Under the pieces are notes generated by a model. It worked only from the letters and a program-made list of their open reading frames with translations. It had not been told where the DNA came from and did not search any database. Made by a program: the position numbers and the translations under genes. From Crambe crambe (Eukaryota > Porifera > Demospongiae > Poecilosclerida > Crambeidae), in NCBI GenBank assembly GCA_963924555.1, contig OZ004587.1:8014075-8078074 (forward strand): DNA of 64,000 nucleotides, in the 5' to 3' direction. Shown piece by piece: positions 13,701-24,404 of this stretch. How positions within the stretch are numbered: the stretch's first letter is position 1; every line of letters begins with the position of its first letter.

Positions 13701-16700
13701 ATATTGGTCAGTATTTTCACTGTACATGCTCACTAGTATGCTATATGCTCACTAGTATATTGGTCAGTATTTTCACTTGTATACAGTTATAGTTTATTCA
13801 AGTCAGTTCAGCACCATCTTAACTGAATCTCTTCATGTTAGACAATGACACATACCTCATTTTTGCCAATCGTCCCTTCATCAATCGTATCAATGTTGAT
13901 GGGAACTTTTTCCATATCATTGCTGAACATGATGGACAAATAGCCCTGGGCATTGACTTTGATTACAGGTACGTATTTCCTAGAGAGAAAATTGTCCCGA
14001 TTAGAGAAAAAGCATCTCGATTAGAGAACAGTTTATTTTAATCTAAATAATAAATAATATCCTTGATTATAGGAGAGGCTACATCTATTGGTCGGATGCA
14101 AGCACTGATCAAGTCTACAGATCTAGCTTCAATGGAACGTCTGTGGAGTCACTGGCTAATGCCACTGATGAAGACATCGGTATATAATCTGATAGTCCTG
14201 TAGTAGTAATAAAATGGCTAACTGTAGCACATGTAGCCAGTGGAACCTCCGAATGATGGACACACTGGTGTGATAGAGCAAAACGCGATGCAGAGAACAG
14301 CTGGTAGTTTAATGAAAGATTAATTGGCAACTTGGTTGGATAGATGAGTACGTAAATGCACAAATCAAAGACATGAAACACACTTGATAACAGACCTTTA
14401 GAAATTACACACAATACACATACTTTACAATCAACAACTGGTCATCTGACCTCTTACAACTGGAAAGAAGTTATCATAACTCTTTTGGAGGTTATTATAC
14501 AAAAGTACTCTCCAGTCTTGAGAGGTTTTGTGGAGTGTCCTTTATCGGAGGTTCCACTGTTGACCTTAGTTCACTCATCCTGTTATTCTCCTTACAGAGG
14601 ACATAGCACTGGACTGGGTTGCTAATAACTTGTACTGGACGGAGTCCCGTACAGGAAACTTGGAAGTTTTAGACCTTGACACGATGGAGAGGAAGGTTAT
14701 ACTCAATACCGGACCTAATACCATACCGCGGGGAGTAGCACTTGATCCTGCAACAAGGTGAGGGAGAAGGGGAGGGACAAAGGAGGGGAAGGAGAGAGGA
14801 AGGGAGGGAAGAAGGGAGGGCAGGAGGGAAGGAAGAAGGGAGGGGAAGGAGGGGAAGGAGAGAGGAGGGGAGGGAAGAAGGGAGGGCAGGAGGGAGATTG
14901 AAGGAATTAGGGGTGGAGAGGAGTTGGAGAGAGCTCTATTATAATGTGACATTTGCTCACCCGACCACAGAGAGATATACTGGACAGACTGGGGTTCTCC
15001 TGCTAAGATAGAAAAGGCATCCCTGGATGGAAGTGCTCGTCGAGCACTGTTCAACAGAGGACTCGTATGGCCAAATGGCATCACTTTGGACTACCCTGTC
15101 AGACGGGTTTACTGGGTCGATGCTTTCCTGGATAGAATTGAGTACTGTTCTTATGATGGCAGTGGAAGAACCGTTCTACGTTCAAGACTTCTTCATCCCT
15201 TCGCATTGACACTTGAAGGGAATTTCATCTTCTGGACAGACTGGACCAGTAACTCTGTCTTTGTTGCTCACAAGCAGCTGGCTTTGAATGCACGAGTGGT
15301 ACGAGATTTCCTGAGGGATAGGCCCTATGGGATTGAAGCTGTCACTCCTACAAGACAGGCCAATGGTGTGAGAGAGAGAGAGAGAGAGAGAGGAGGAGAG
15401 AGGAAGGGAAGGAGAGGAGAGAGAGAGGGAGGGAGGGAGGGACAGTAGCAGTTTCAAACTTTATGAGTGAACATATTTCGGTGAAATTATCCTTTAGCTA
15501 ATGGCTGAACACACACACACACTCTCTCTCTCTCTTTGCAGTGACTAATCCATGTGCTTCTATGCCTTGCTCCCACATCTGTTTGCTTAGCAGCACAGAC
15601 TCACGAGGGTACCAGTGCACCTGTCCCAGGGGATATGAACTGCTTTCAAATGGCAATAACTGCATAGGTAAGAGGAGTGGTATGAAGTGCTGAAGTGGGG
15701 AGGGGGATTACATACCCACATGTGCATCATATAGATAAAACAGAACGGCTATAGAGCCAGTGGCGGATCCAGGGGGGTTAACGTTTGAAGGTTTCCATTG
15801 AAACCCCCTTTGGGCTGCTATTCCAGCAGCACGGCACACTGTGCCTACTGAGCATGCTCAGATGTAAGCAGACTAATTTCATCCTCTTTATCGTCTATTA
15901 TCTCTATCTAGCTATATCTATTAAATTTAGCTGCCTAAGTCTTACCATGTCACAGCAGTCAGCCTCAGAAGTGGGTGTGGTCAACGTGCACGACCCCCTT
16001 TCTCACATCCTGAATCTGCCACTGAGAGCATTTGCATACAACAGTGGCCATTTTGGTGCACAATGAATCTCGATCCATATGGCACATGTGCATTTTAACT
16101 AGTTATCTGCAAGAATTAACAAAATTATTGTTCTATGTTTCTGTGATTTCAGACCTTGCCACAATGAGACCCCCTCTTGTGATTGGTTCATGTGCTGCTG
16201 CTGGCTACGCTCAGTGCTGCTCCGGCCTTTTAGGCTCCCAATTCTGCGTTGGTAGTGAACCTCACAACTGCTATTGCGACCAGGAATGCTTCTCCAGAAA
16301 TGACTGTTGTCCAGACATCAATAGCACCTGCCCTAGTAAGTAGAACAGAAGATCAAGGTCCCATTGGAGTTGGTCTCCAGTTAGTGTCCTAACCAGCAGT
16401 CTCACTATAGTTACATCATGTGGTTGAAGCATCGATATCATCAAACTCTCTTACAACATGCATTAAACATATTATGCAACCATGGAATTCCAAATTTTCT
16501 GCTGTAGGAGAAGGATCTTGCCGGGATGCAGGCTACCAGGCTTGCTGCAACCCCAGAATCTCCAACTGCAGAGGTTCGGACAGAGTGTGCCTCTGTGACA
16601 TCGCCTGTGTCCGTTTTGGAGACTGCTGTGATGATTTCAACACACTATGCACTGGTGGTTTCCCAGGCACATGTGCAGCTGCTGGATACCGGAGCTGTTG

Positions 16701-19700
16701 TCTAACTGGTGACTGCTTTGGGACACCTCAAAACTGCAAATGTGATGCTTCTTGCAGGACCAGGGGTGATTGCTGCTCCGATATTAACAGTACTTGCAGT
16801 GAGTTGGATTTTGGATGCTTTAATTTGATGGCAAATGGGAGGGGAGAGGAGGGAAGGGGAGGGGGGGAGGGGAGGGGGGAGGAGGGAAGGGGAGGGGGGA
16901 GGGGAGGGGGGAGGGGAGGGGGGAGGAGGGAAGGGGAGGGGAGGGGAGGGGGGAGGAGGGAAGGGGAGGGGAGGGGAGGGGGGAGGAGGGAAGGGGAGGG
17001 GAGGGGAGGGGAGGGGGGAGGAGGGAAGGGGAGGGGAGGGGAGGGGAGGGGAGAGGAGGGAAGGGGAGGGGAAGGGGGAGGGGGAGAGGGAAGGGTGAGT
17101 GAAGCGGGAAGGAAGAGGAGAGTTTCTGTAATTGGCCTGCCATCACTAGACCAGCTATTGTCTCATGTTTTCATTATTTATTCGCTTGATGTTTTCTAGC
17201 TATGGTCACCACACCTCCCCCTGTGACAACAATGACTTCAGGTACATCATAATAATCGGACCTTTCAACAAATGTTATAGTAATAATCTTAATAGACAAC
17301 TCCACAACTGACATAAATGACAAAAGCAATGACTTAAGTAGTCTGGAGTAAAATACCAGTAGTGACATAATATTACATAATAATGATTACATAAACAATA
17401 GTTATAGTGTTAGTTTACCACATATACATCCAAAAGAGCTAGGACAACCAAAAGGCTGGGTCCCAAGTTAGTGGCTATTATTCGGAGGGATAGACCAAGA
17501 CAAGCTAGAGGATGAGACCATTGTAGTCACAAGAGCTTAGTAAGAGTTGTATTGAATGAGTATGAAATTTAAAACTTGATGCATGTGTTTCAGGTACATT
17601 GGTTCCATCATCAACCATATCTGCTCCAACTACAAGCTATGTATCCATGTCTTCTCTCATTTCAAGCCAAGTTACCAAACCTCCAGTCACTTCAGCTTTC
17701 CCTCCATTGCAATCCATGTCCACTAAGCCTGCTCTCACTTCAACACAGCTAGCTCCTTCCTCAAGCATTAGGATGTCAAGTTCTGCTGTCCCTCCATTGC
17801 AATCCACAAAGCCCGCTCTCACTTCAACACAGCTAGCTCCTTCCTCAAGCATTAGGATGTCAAGTTCTGCTGTCCCTCCATTGCAATCCACAAAGCCCGC
17901 TCTCACTTCAACACAGCTAGCTCCTTCCTCAAGCATTAGGATGTCGAGTTCTGCTGTCCCTCCATTGCAATCCACGAAGCCCGCTCTCACTTCAACACAG
18001 CTAGCTCCTTCCTCAAGCATTAGGATGTCGAGTTCTGCTGTCCCTCCATTGCAATCCACGAAGCCCGCTCTCACTTCAACACAGCTAGCTCCTTCCTCAA
18101 GCATTAGGATGTCGAGTTCTGCTGTCCCTCCATTGCAATCCACGAAGCTCGCTCTCACTTCAACACAGCTAGCTCCTTCCTCAAGCATTAAGATGTCGAG
18201 TTCTGCTCCAATCCAACCCACCTCAACCAAGCCTTCAGTTCAAGTGACATCAACAATCCAACCAATGCCCTCTCCGACTTCCACCAAACCTGTCACACAA
18301 CCATCCACCTCCATTATACTTCCACCCATGGAAACGCCCACTGTGATCACACCCCAAGTCACCACCCCCAAGGTCACCACACCCCAAGTCACCACCCCCA
18401 AAGTCACCACCCCCAAAGTCACCACTCCACAAGCCACCACTCCCAAAGTCACCACTCCACAAGCCACCACCCCCAAAGTCACCACTCCCCAAGTCACCAC
18501 CCCCAAAGTCACCACTCCCCAAGTCACCACTATGACTATAGCTCCTCCAATTGGTAAGTTGACGATGCTTAATTTCTGATGCAACAGCTCAGTTTTCACT
18601 CTGTATCACACAGCTATTGTCAATTTCCAAGCGCTTGGAGTTAATGATACGACACTCGCAGTGTCGTGGACCGGGATACAAGGGATTAATCTCTATTATG
18701 TTCAAGTTCGGAACTACTCTGGTGAATTAGCAGTGGAAAGGAACTTCTCTTCACAGGATGGTGGCAGCAGCTTTAATTACACACTTTCAACCAACATTGG
18801 TATGTTGTAGCTTGCTATTCCATCATTATTCTTGTTATAATTCAGCTCAAAATCCATGCCTAGCCTCATACCCAGGCTCTAAAATTATGCGGAGGCTGTC
18901 CCAAATTGAGTTCAGTTGTGTGTCTGGAGCATGGATTCAGACAGTTGGATCATTAAGTAGTCTTATGTCTGCCTCCGCAAAATTTTAGAGCCTGGGGACG
19001 AGGCTAAATCCATGCCATGATCACACAAATCAAAGACCACATGGTTACTATAGCTAAGGAACACGGCTCTGTTGTATTCAATTCCCAATTACACAGGTTC
19101 AGTCAATTCACAACAATAATCTTTGCTCCACATGCTGTCCAATAATGTGATAATTTTGCTTCATAGTTGAGTATTATATTCCTTTGAACTCTTTTAGGTC
19201 CATACATTCCCTATAATGTCACTATCAATGTTCCAATAATGCTTCATTGTTGAAGTATTCCTCTTTCCTTATATAGGTCCATACATTCCCTATAATGTCA
19301 CTATCAATGTTCCAATAATGCTTCATTGTTGAAGTATTCCTCTTTCCTTATATAGGTCCATACATTCCCTATAATGTCACTATCAATGGAATCAGTGACG
19401 ATGGTGGCAAACTCTCTGTAATTAGCAGGTTTTATATCTTCACGGCACAGGCTGGTAAGTGAGATTACAATGCAAAGTTTCTTCTTCAACTTTATCAATT
19501 TGAAATGGGGCCAGAAAATACAATACTTCATGGGAGGGGGAGGGTGGGGGTATTGAGGGGGGACAGGGATATTGAGGTGGGGAGGGGTGGGGGAGAGTGG
19601 GTAATCTTGGATTCTTGGGGTCAGTAGGGGGTGGATATGTGTTAATTAATTCATCTTCTTCTGTGTGGTTTCTGTAGTTCCACCAGTGGCTCCGAGGATG

Positions 19701-20872
19701 GTAAGTGGTAAGAGAACATCTGATGACTCCATGAAAGTAACATGGCAGAAACTCACCCCAGACGTAGCCCTGGGCAACATCATCAATTACACTGCAGTCT
19801 GGTACAAGAAACTCAATGACAAATCTGGCAAGACCAAGAGACAGACAAGCAGGAGCATGACAGTAGTCGATGGCGACAGGAGTGAGGTCTTTATCGATGG
19901 ATTGGATAAGAGTTCTGATTATTTTGTGACTGTTTGGGCCAACACAACAGCTGGAAAGGGTAGAGAGAGCACACCTATAGTAGTTCCTGGTAAGAGTTAC
20001 CTTTACGATGGAACCTCTGATGAAGGACACTCTGAATGTCCTCAAAGGACAGCCTGAAAGTACTTTGTATTAAAATAACCTTCAAAAAGAGAACAACCTC
20101 ACTACAAAGGACAGTCCCAAGTGTGTCCATTATTCAGAGTTTTCACCATAATGACATTTTATTTCTTGTTAAACTCTCTTAATTCTCGATCAATGCAGCA
20201 ATAGTTTCGTCTACAGACTCCTCGAGGTCACAGGTTCAACCTGGCGCCATTGCTGGTGGGGTTATAGGAGCTGTTATGTTCATTGTGTTGATTGTCCTAT
20301 CAGTGCTTGCTATCTTGTGGTTGGTCAAGACAAAAAATAAAGTCAAGAACACCAGCTATGCCCTCTTTGAGTATGTGTAGCTAGCTAGATAGAAAATTCT
20401 AAAAACTTACGGTTAATAAAGAGCTCAGGATACTAACTCAAAAAGAGGACAAATTTCGAAATTACTTGCAATGCATGAATTAAACCTTTCTGGGTTAGCT
20501 ACCTAGCTCTCAAATAAAAGAGCTGGTACAATGGTGATTCATTGGATTGTGGAATCATTTTTTTCACTAGCTATAGTTAAACATAAATCATTAATTACTT
20601 TTTGGATTGCATTAAACTATTATTACTACAGAAATGATGAAAAGAAAGATTATAGCAAAGATGGTCAAGCACGAATCACAACAACAGGTTTCGGTGAAAA
20701 TCTCATGCCCTTGGACAGCTTTGAGAATCCCGTGTATGCCCAAACCAGAGGGAAAGGACTGGGACCTCTCCCTTATGGTGGGGTTAATATGGACGATGAC
20801 TTTGAGAGTGAACTTATCAAGGAAGACATGATGGCAAACCATACCTTTGATGATGATGTCATCGAACTGTAG
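4798..20872 (+). CDS. SMB/YWTD/EGF/NIDO/mucin-stalk/FN3 transmembrane receptor (gene 2)
   Basis: Complete gene of 33 exons: 4798-4864, 6392-6538, 6799-6819, 7286-7409, 7474-7583, 7814-7973, 8906-9303, 9528-9650, 9785-9817, 9934-10065, 10305-10478, 10664-10812, 10993-11346, 11685-11949, 12275-12420, 12531-12872, 12973-13249, 13370-13507, 13583-13594, 13842-13968, 14073-14179, 14598-14757, 14971-15365, 15542-15667, 16153-16335, 16508-16798, 17200-17241, 17594-18553, 18614-18799, 19356-19454, 19678-19989, 20199-20370 and 20632-20872. They sum to 6,573 nt, or 2,190 aa. Approximate order: signal peptide 1-21; SMB 23-71; propeller 79-342; EGF 343-383; SMB 395-438 and 439-490; NIDO 497-752 and 753-1000; SMB 1008-1053; propeller 1058-1320; EGF 1321-1362; SMB 1375-1423 and two more to 1520; Ser/Thr/Pro stalk 1521-1854; FN3 1855-1949 and 1950-2053; membrane span about 2065-2090; tail to 2190 with FENPVY, the LDL-receptor-type internalisation signal. 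Likely an endocytic or adhesion receptor; the ligand is unknown. Confidence 0.9.
6392..6538 (+). other. First SMB domain exon of gene 2
   Basis: One phase 1-1 exon encodes an eight-cysteine SMB domain with paired cysteines and the ALQDCCAD core. Other SMB exons in the gene are 9934-10065, 10305-10478, 13370-13507, 16153-16335 and 16508-16798 (two domains). SMB domains of vitronectin bind PAI-1 and uPAR; no partner can be inferred here. Confidence 0.85.
8303..8814. mobile_element. MITE-like element with 23-bp perfect inverted ends
   Basis: A 512-bp non-coding segment in intron 6 of gene 2. Its left end TACCGTAATCGTATAAATTT is matched by the exact reverse complement at 8792-8814. A TA dinucleotide at both borders could be the target duplication, as in Tc1/mariner-like elements. 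Imperfect CATACATGT-type repeats flank both sides (about 8225-8300 and 8820-8905). No transposase frame is present. Confidence 0.7.
10664..13249 (+). other. Tandem NIDO modules in gene 2
   Basis: Two copies of a three-exon unit: 10664-10812, 10993-11346, 11685-11949; then 12275-12420, 12531-12872, 12973-13249. Each carries the nidogen NIDO signature: [30 protein letters not shown], then a GEWM..W.NVHP stretch and a closing N.V.YDL. NIDO occurs in nidogen, alpha-tectorin and MUC4. The equivalent exons differ in length but share splice phase, so the second copy arose by an old internal duplication. Confidence 0.85.
13608..13778. repeat. 57-bp tandem repeat, three copies
   Basis: Copies start at 13608, 13665 and 13722 with the motif GTACATGYTCACTAGTAT. 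The third copy is rearranged. It lies in the intron between the 12-bp exon 13583-13594 and the propeller exon at 13842. Confidence 0.85.
15758..16025. mobile_element. Short inverted-repeat element in a gene 2 intron
   Basis: Starts CAGTGGCGGATCCAG and ends with the imperfect reverse complement CTGAATCTGCCACTG. AGAG lies near each border and may be a target duplication. No transposase is encoded; it behaves as a non-autonomous DNA element. Confidence 0.55.
16840..17100. repeat. GGGGA/GGGAGG purine-rich microsatellite
   Basis: About 260 bp of G/A-only sequence begins shortly after the donor at 16799 in gene 2. Long open frames here are repeat artefacts. Confidence 0.9.
17699..18205 (+). repeat. 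84-bp coding tandem repeat of the gene 2 stalk
   Basis: Six near-identical 28-residue units (core [20 protein letters not shown]) lie in exon 17594-18553. The first unit has two extra residues. Downstream, 18345-18530 is a second array of five-residue TTP-K/Q-V units. Both are dense in Ser, Thr and Pro, as expected of an O-glycosylated stalk. Confidence 0.9.
18861..19006. mobile_element. Fold-back element with 10-bp target duplication
   Basis: A 146-bp segment whose ends (TAGCCTCATACCCAGGCTCT... and its near reverse complement) pair over about 37 bp. AATCCATGCC occurs directly outside both ends, consistent with a target-site duplication. It lies in the intron between the two halves of FN3-1 in gene 2. 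Confidence 0.7.
19190..19380 (+). repeat. Tandem triplication of an intron end and exon start
   Basis: A 79-bp unit holding a polypyrimidine tract, acceptor AG and the first 30-odd bases of the exon occurs three times, with acceptors before 19198, 19277 and 19356. Only the third continues into a usable exon. The first runs into an in-frame TGA. Confidence 0.8.
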
Positions 20873-22000
20873 TGCCAAGAACTTTTTAAATTTAGATATA
20901 AAGTATTTGGTGTAAATCTATCATGTCCTGATGTATAATCTATTAGCTATAATAGTGCCCACCATGCATGCTACGTAGCCATCTACTGAGCATGCGCAGA
21001 CGTTTCTACACTGTACATGTACTGATGAACGTTTAACTTGTGGAACTGGATAGTCTGGCGCCTGGAGTGAGTGGCTAGAGCAGAATAATGATTTTCATAT
21101 CCTGCTTGTAACTATCACTGTTATGGGTGGGGCTGTAGGCTATCTATCTTTAATGTCATAGTGTCGGGCACTGCCATGGCATAAGAAGCAGGGGGGGGGG
21201 GGGGGGGGGCTGAGCTAGCCCCTCCCCCCCATCTCAAATCTCAAGACAGATTTATGTCTAGGTCGGGTCAGACCCCCATCCTAAAACATTTTTATGCCAC
21301 AATCAGGACTAGTCTCACATGCTGAACATTTTTTTGCGAGGAGGGAAAGAGGAAAATGCGTCTGGTAAAAATTGCTAGGTTTCCGTTCTTTCAAAGAATG
21401 TGCATCACATGACTCATGGGATAATAATTTACTAAATATGCATGTGCACACAATTAAAAATCAGATTCGTCTAGCTAAAGCTAGCTGAGATGGCTTTGCT
21501 GTGCAGAGCTTGTTCATGTGCGACAACCCCCAAACTCAGGTGTAGCATGGCCGACTCAAGCGCCAAGAAAGGTCTTGCAGTCCAACTTGCCTATTCTGAC
21601 ATACCTGTTGGAAGACACACAATCCTTTCCTGAAACAAAGCTCTAAATCTTGCTTGCTTGATAGCCCAGTTTGTTGGCAACAGCAGAGATTGCTGCACTG
21701 ACAGAACTCTCTGAGTAGACACTCGCAGCTAGCCATGGCCGGCTTATGAGCCATGTGCACACACGCGTTATTGAATTTTTGTGGTGGCAACAACATTCTG
21801 TCATATATCAGACGTACTTTTCCCCCCTCGAAAAAAAAAAGTGCGGCTGGCTGGCGAGACTATGTATTCAGCTAGAGTTGAGAGTCGTGTGCATGTGTAT
21901 TGAGGGGTGACCTTTATTATAACACACGATCACTATAAACTAACAAGAAAGAGCTACTATGGGATGAGATAAAAAAATTGTATGTGGATGTGCTAGCAGG
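20873..22000. other. Gene 2 3' flank and spacer
   Basis: No coding exon seen. Contains a poly-G run (21191-21209), A+T-rich sequence and, near 21914, TTTATT, which reads AATAAA on the minus strand and could serve the possible terminal exon at 22001. Confidence 0.5.
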
Positions 22001-22064
22001 CTATGGTTTGGCTGTCTTCGTTTTGATGGGAACAACTTTAGTAGTAGAGGCTTTGGCCTTGGAG
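22001..22064 (-). CDS. Possible terminal exon of an unidentified minus-strand gene
   Basis: After an acceptor-like TTTAACAG, the minus strand reads one phase base then SKAKASTTKVVPIKTKTAKP and a TAG stop, with AATAAA about 85 bp further on. The Lys/Thr-rich end is plausible for a small basic protein, but I find no upstream exon in 22065-22817. It may instead be a chance open stretch. Confidence 0.25.
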
Positions 22065-22620
22065 CTGTTAAAGAGATGAACAAATATTATTAGTACAATA
22101 CTAACCACCCAAATTAGTTATAATTATAAAGGGCCACAGAAAAGTGTCTACATTAGCTTGCGGGACTGTCTTAAAAGATTTACTAGTTCAGTGAGCAAGC
22201 TGACAATAGGGTCATGACTTGTGTCTAGGTCTACACTCCAAAATGTCCCGGGCGTAGCTAGGTGTCCTGCATTCTGCAGAATCTGCACATGCATCTATTT
22301 TCTAGGCTTGTATATGGGTGCTTGGCTTATCCAAGTGCTTGTGCACTACAGCTTGCAGCTGCCTAGTTGGAACCACCTCTTACATGACTGTGTCTCTGAC
22401 AGCGCTAGCATGTCAGCTACTTTACTTGCTCACTTGCTGGCTATCAAATGTTGCACTCTGTTGTGTTGTGCGTGGTTGTGCACTGTTTGCACCAAATCAT
22501 TGCAACAAGCAAAGGACTTTCTTATTTTAGAAAGAATGAATGGAATAACACTGTCCTCTCTTTGGTACTAGTCTACGGATCTCAGCAAAACAACACTTTA
22601 TGTTGCAAACCTGCGGCTAT

Positions 22621-22765
22621 ACAGTGGAACCTCCAAATAATGGACACACTTGGGACCCAGCCTTTTGTCCTTTGTAGAGAGGTCATCCTATTTTGGAGAT
22701 TATTTGGTGTAGTTTTAGATGAGAGGTTTGTCCTCTTTCAGAGTGTCCTTTATTGGAGGTTCCAC
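22621..22765. mobile_element. Dispersed ACAGTGGAACCTC element (clean copy)
   Basis: A 145-bp copy beginning ACAGTGGAACCTCCAAATAA and ending near GGAGGTTCCAC. Its ends are inverted repeats and its interior is built of related GAGAGGTTGTCCTCTTT words. See the finding on this family for other copies. Confidence 0.7.
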
Positions 22766-22817
22766 ATAAAGCTACACTGAGGGATTCCATTGATGTTATG
22801 TTGTTTATAACTATGTC

Positions 22818-23851
22818 TTACACAACGACTGCGATGATTACGATTACTGCCACGACTATCACAACTGCTGCCACTGCCCCAACGGCAATTCCCACTATGG
22901 CACCTGTTGAGAGACCTGCAGATCACAACAATGCACAGCAGAGGTATCACTATAGGGTAGTTCGTTGTGTAGCTATAGTATACATGTAATACTTACCAGA
23001 GGTATCACAATAGGGTAGTTTATTGTGCAGTATATGTACAATGCATACCAGAGGTGTCACAATAGGGGGTAGTGTATAAGTATTACAGTGGATATTCTTT
23101 GATATATTATAGAGTTCAATATCTGCAGCTGGGTTACCTGTTGTCATGCCATCCACTGTGGTACCTGTTGTCATGTCATCCATTGCGGTACCTGTTGTCA
23201 TGTCATCCATAGAGGTTGTCATGTTGCTGCTATTCCCTGAACCAGACATGTCTGGTTCATCCGGTGTGATTTGTGCCTCTAAATTATATAGAATTAAAGA
23301 TTCAAGTTAACTGACATTCTGTCAGTGTAATGGACTATTCTAGTGTTGTGGACTATTGTACTGTTTCAAGTGTTATGGACCATTCTTATACTGTTTCAAG
23401 GTTTCAAGTGTTAAGAACCATTCTTGTAGTTGAAATTATACTATCTGATACACCATGTGAGAGTGTTATGGACCATTTTCGTAAGGTTCTAGCTTAGTAG
23501 CATATACACTGAATAACTATTTATACACTGATTGTTATGGAGCATTCTTAGACATTGAACAGCTAGCTTAGCCTGTAAGACTTGTACACCAAGTGGTATG
23601 GACCTTGCTTCATGATCATGTATACATTTAATAACTACAGCTAGCTTAGTAAGGACTTATGTACCAAGTGTTAAGGACCATTCTTGTAGTTTCATACACT
23701 CAATAGCTTAGCTTAGTGAGATTTATACTCTTGTGGACCATTCTTAGTTCATACACATCGAATAACAAAACATTTAAAACACTAACTTACGTGTTTCATA
23801 TCCAATTAACAGACTCAAGAAGAGACTTAGTACTAATAGTGCCAGTTTCAT
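22818..23851 (-). CDS. Small type I membrane protein (gene 3)
   Basis: Three exons, 23791-23851, 23138-23278 and 22818-22915, with phase 1 junctions, total 300 nt, giving 99 aa. Residues 1-20 form a signal peptide (MKLALLVLSLFLSLLIGYET). The middle exon is an acidic Thr/Met/Asp segment with three repeats of the type MTT-DDMTTGT. The last exon encodes GLSTGAIVGIAVGAV and then an unbroken hydrophobic span ending at the stop, so there is no real cytoplasmic tail. The span exon resembles those of genes 5 and 6. Function unknown; it could be a truncated relative or accessory of those mucins. Its small size keeps confidence moderate. Confidence 0.65.
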
Positions 23852-24404
23852 CCTAACTCTGTTTCAAACTAGCTCATAGAACTTATAAATAGTTATACTT
23901 CTGTATCTGCCTTGGTTACTATGGCTACAAATATGGTAAGGGATAGCTGGATGAAATTCATGGTATGATCACGCCCTCTTTTTTGAGGTTTTTGAAATGC
24001 GTATACGCACATGACCACAATGCATAGCAAATTACCATGGTAACGATATTCATCATTGATGACGTAGACATAACATGCTCTAATCAAAATAGTAAGAATT
24101 TTCATTGGGGGGAAGTACACACTGCAGTATATCAGGGGAGGGGGGGGGGCAGATATCCTTAGTCCCCCACAGTTCCTACACCTATGACTGGGAATATAAA
24201 TCTGGTCATAAAGATATGCAGTAAGAAATTACTAGTGAGAGATCATGTTTGATTATTAGCTAGTAATCTATTATTATGTATAAAATTGTCTGGCTGTATG
24301 TGTACAAAAACAATCATGCATCTAGTTTATTGCTTGTTGCCACGTTCAAAATGAAAGTGTGTCCAGCAGGTAGCTATTTGGATATTATATGCCTAGAATA
24401 TCTC

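Noticed and set aside
14575..15084. Minus-strand 169-codon frame
   Set aside because: Antisense of the propeller-2 exons of gene 2 and of a purine-rich intron repeat; no domain signature.
16820..17199. Gly/Glu/Arg-rich and Pro/Ser-rich frames
   Set aside because: GGGGA microsatellite in a gene 2 intron, on both strands.
22221..22780. Plus-strand 116- and 110-codon frames
   Set aside because: No domain, no splice context, and they run into a dispersed repeat copy.
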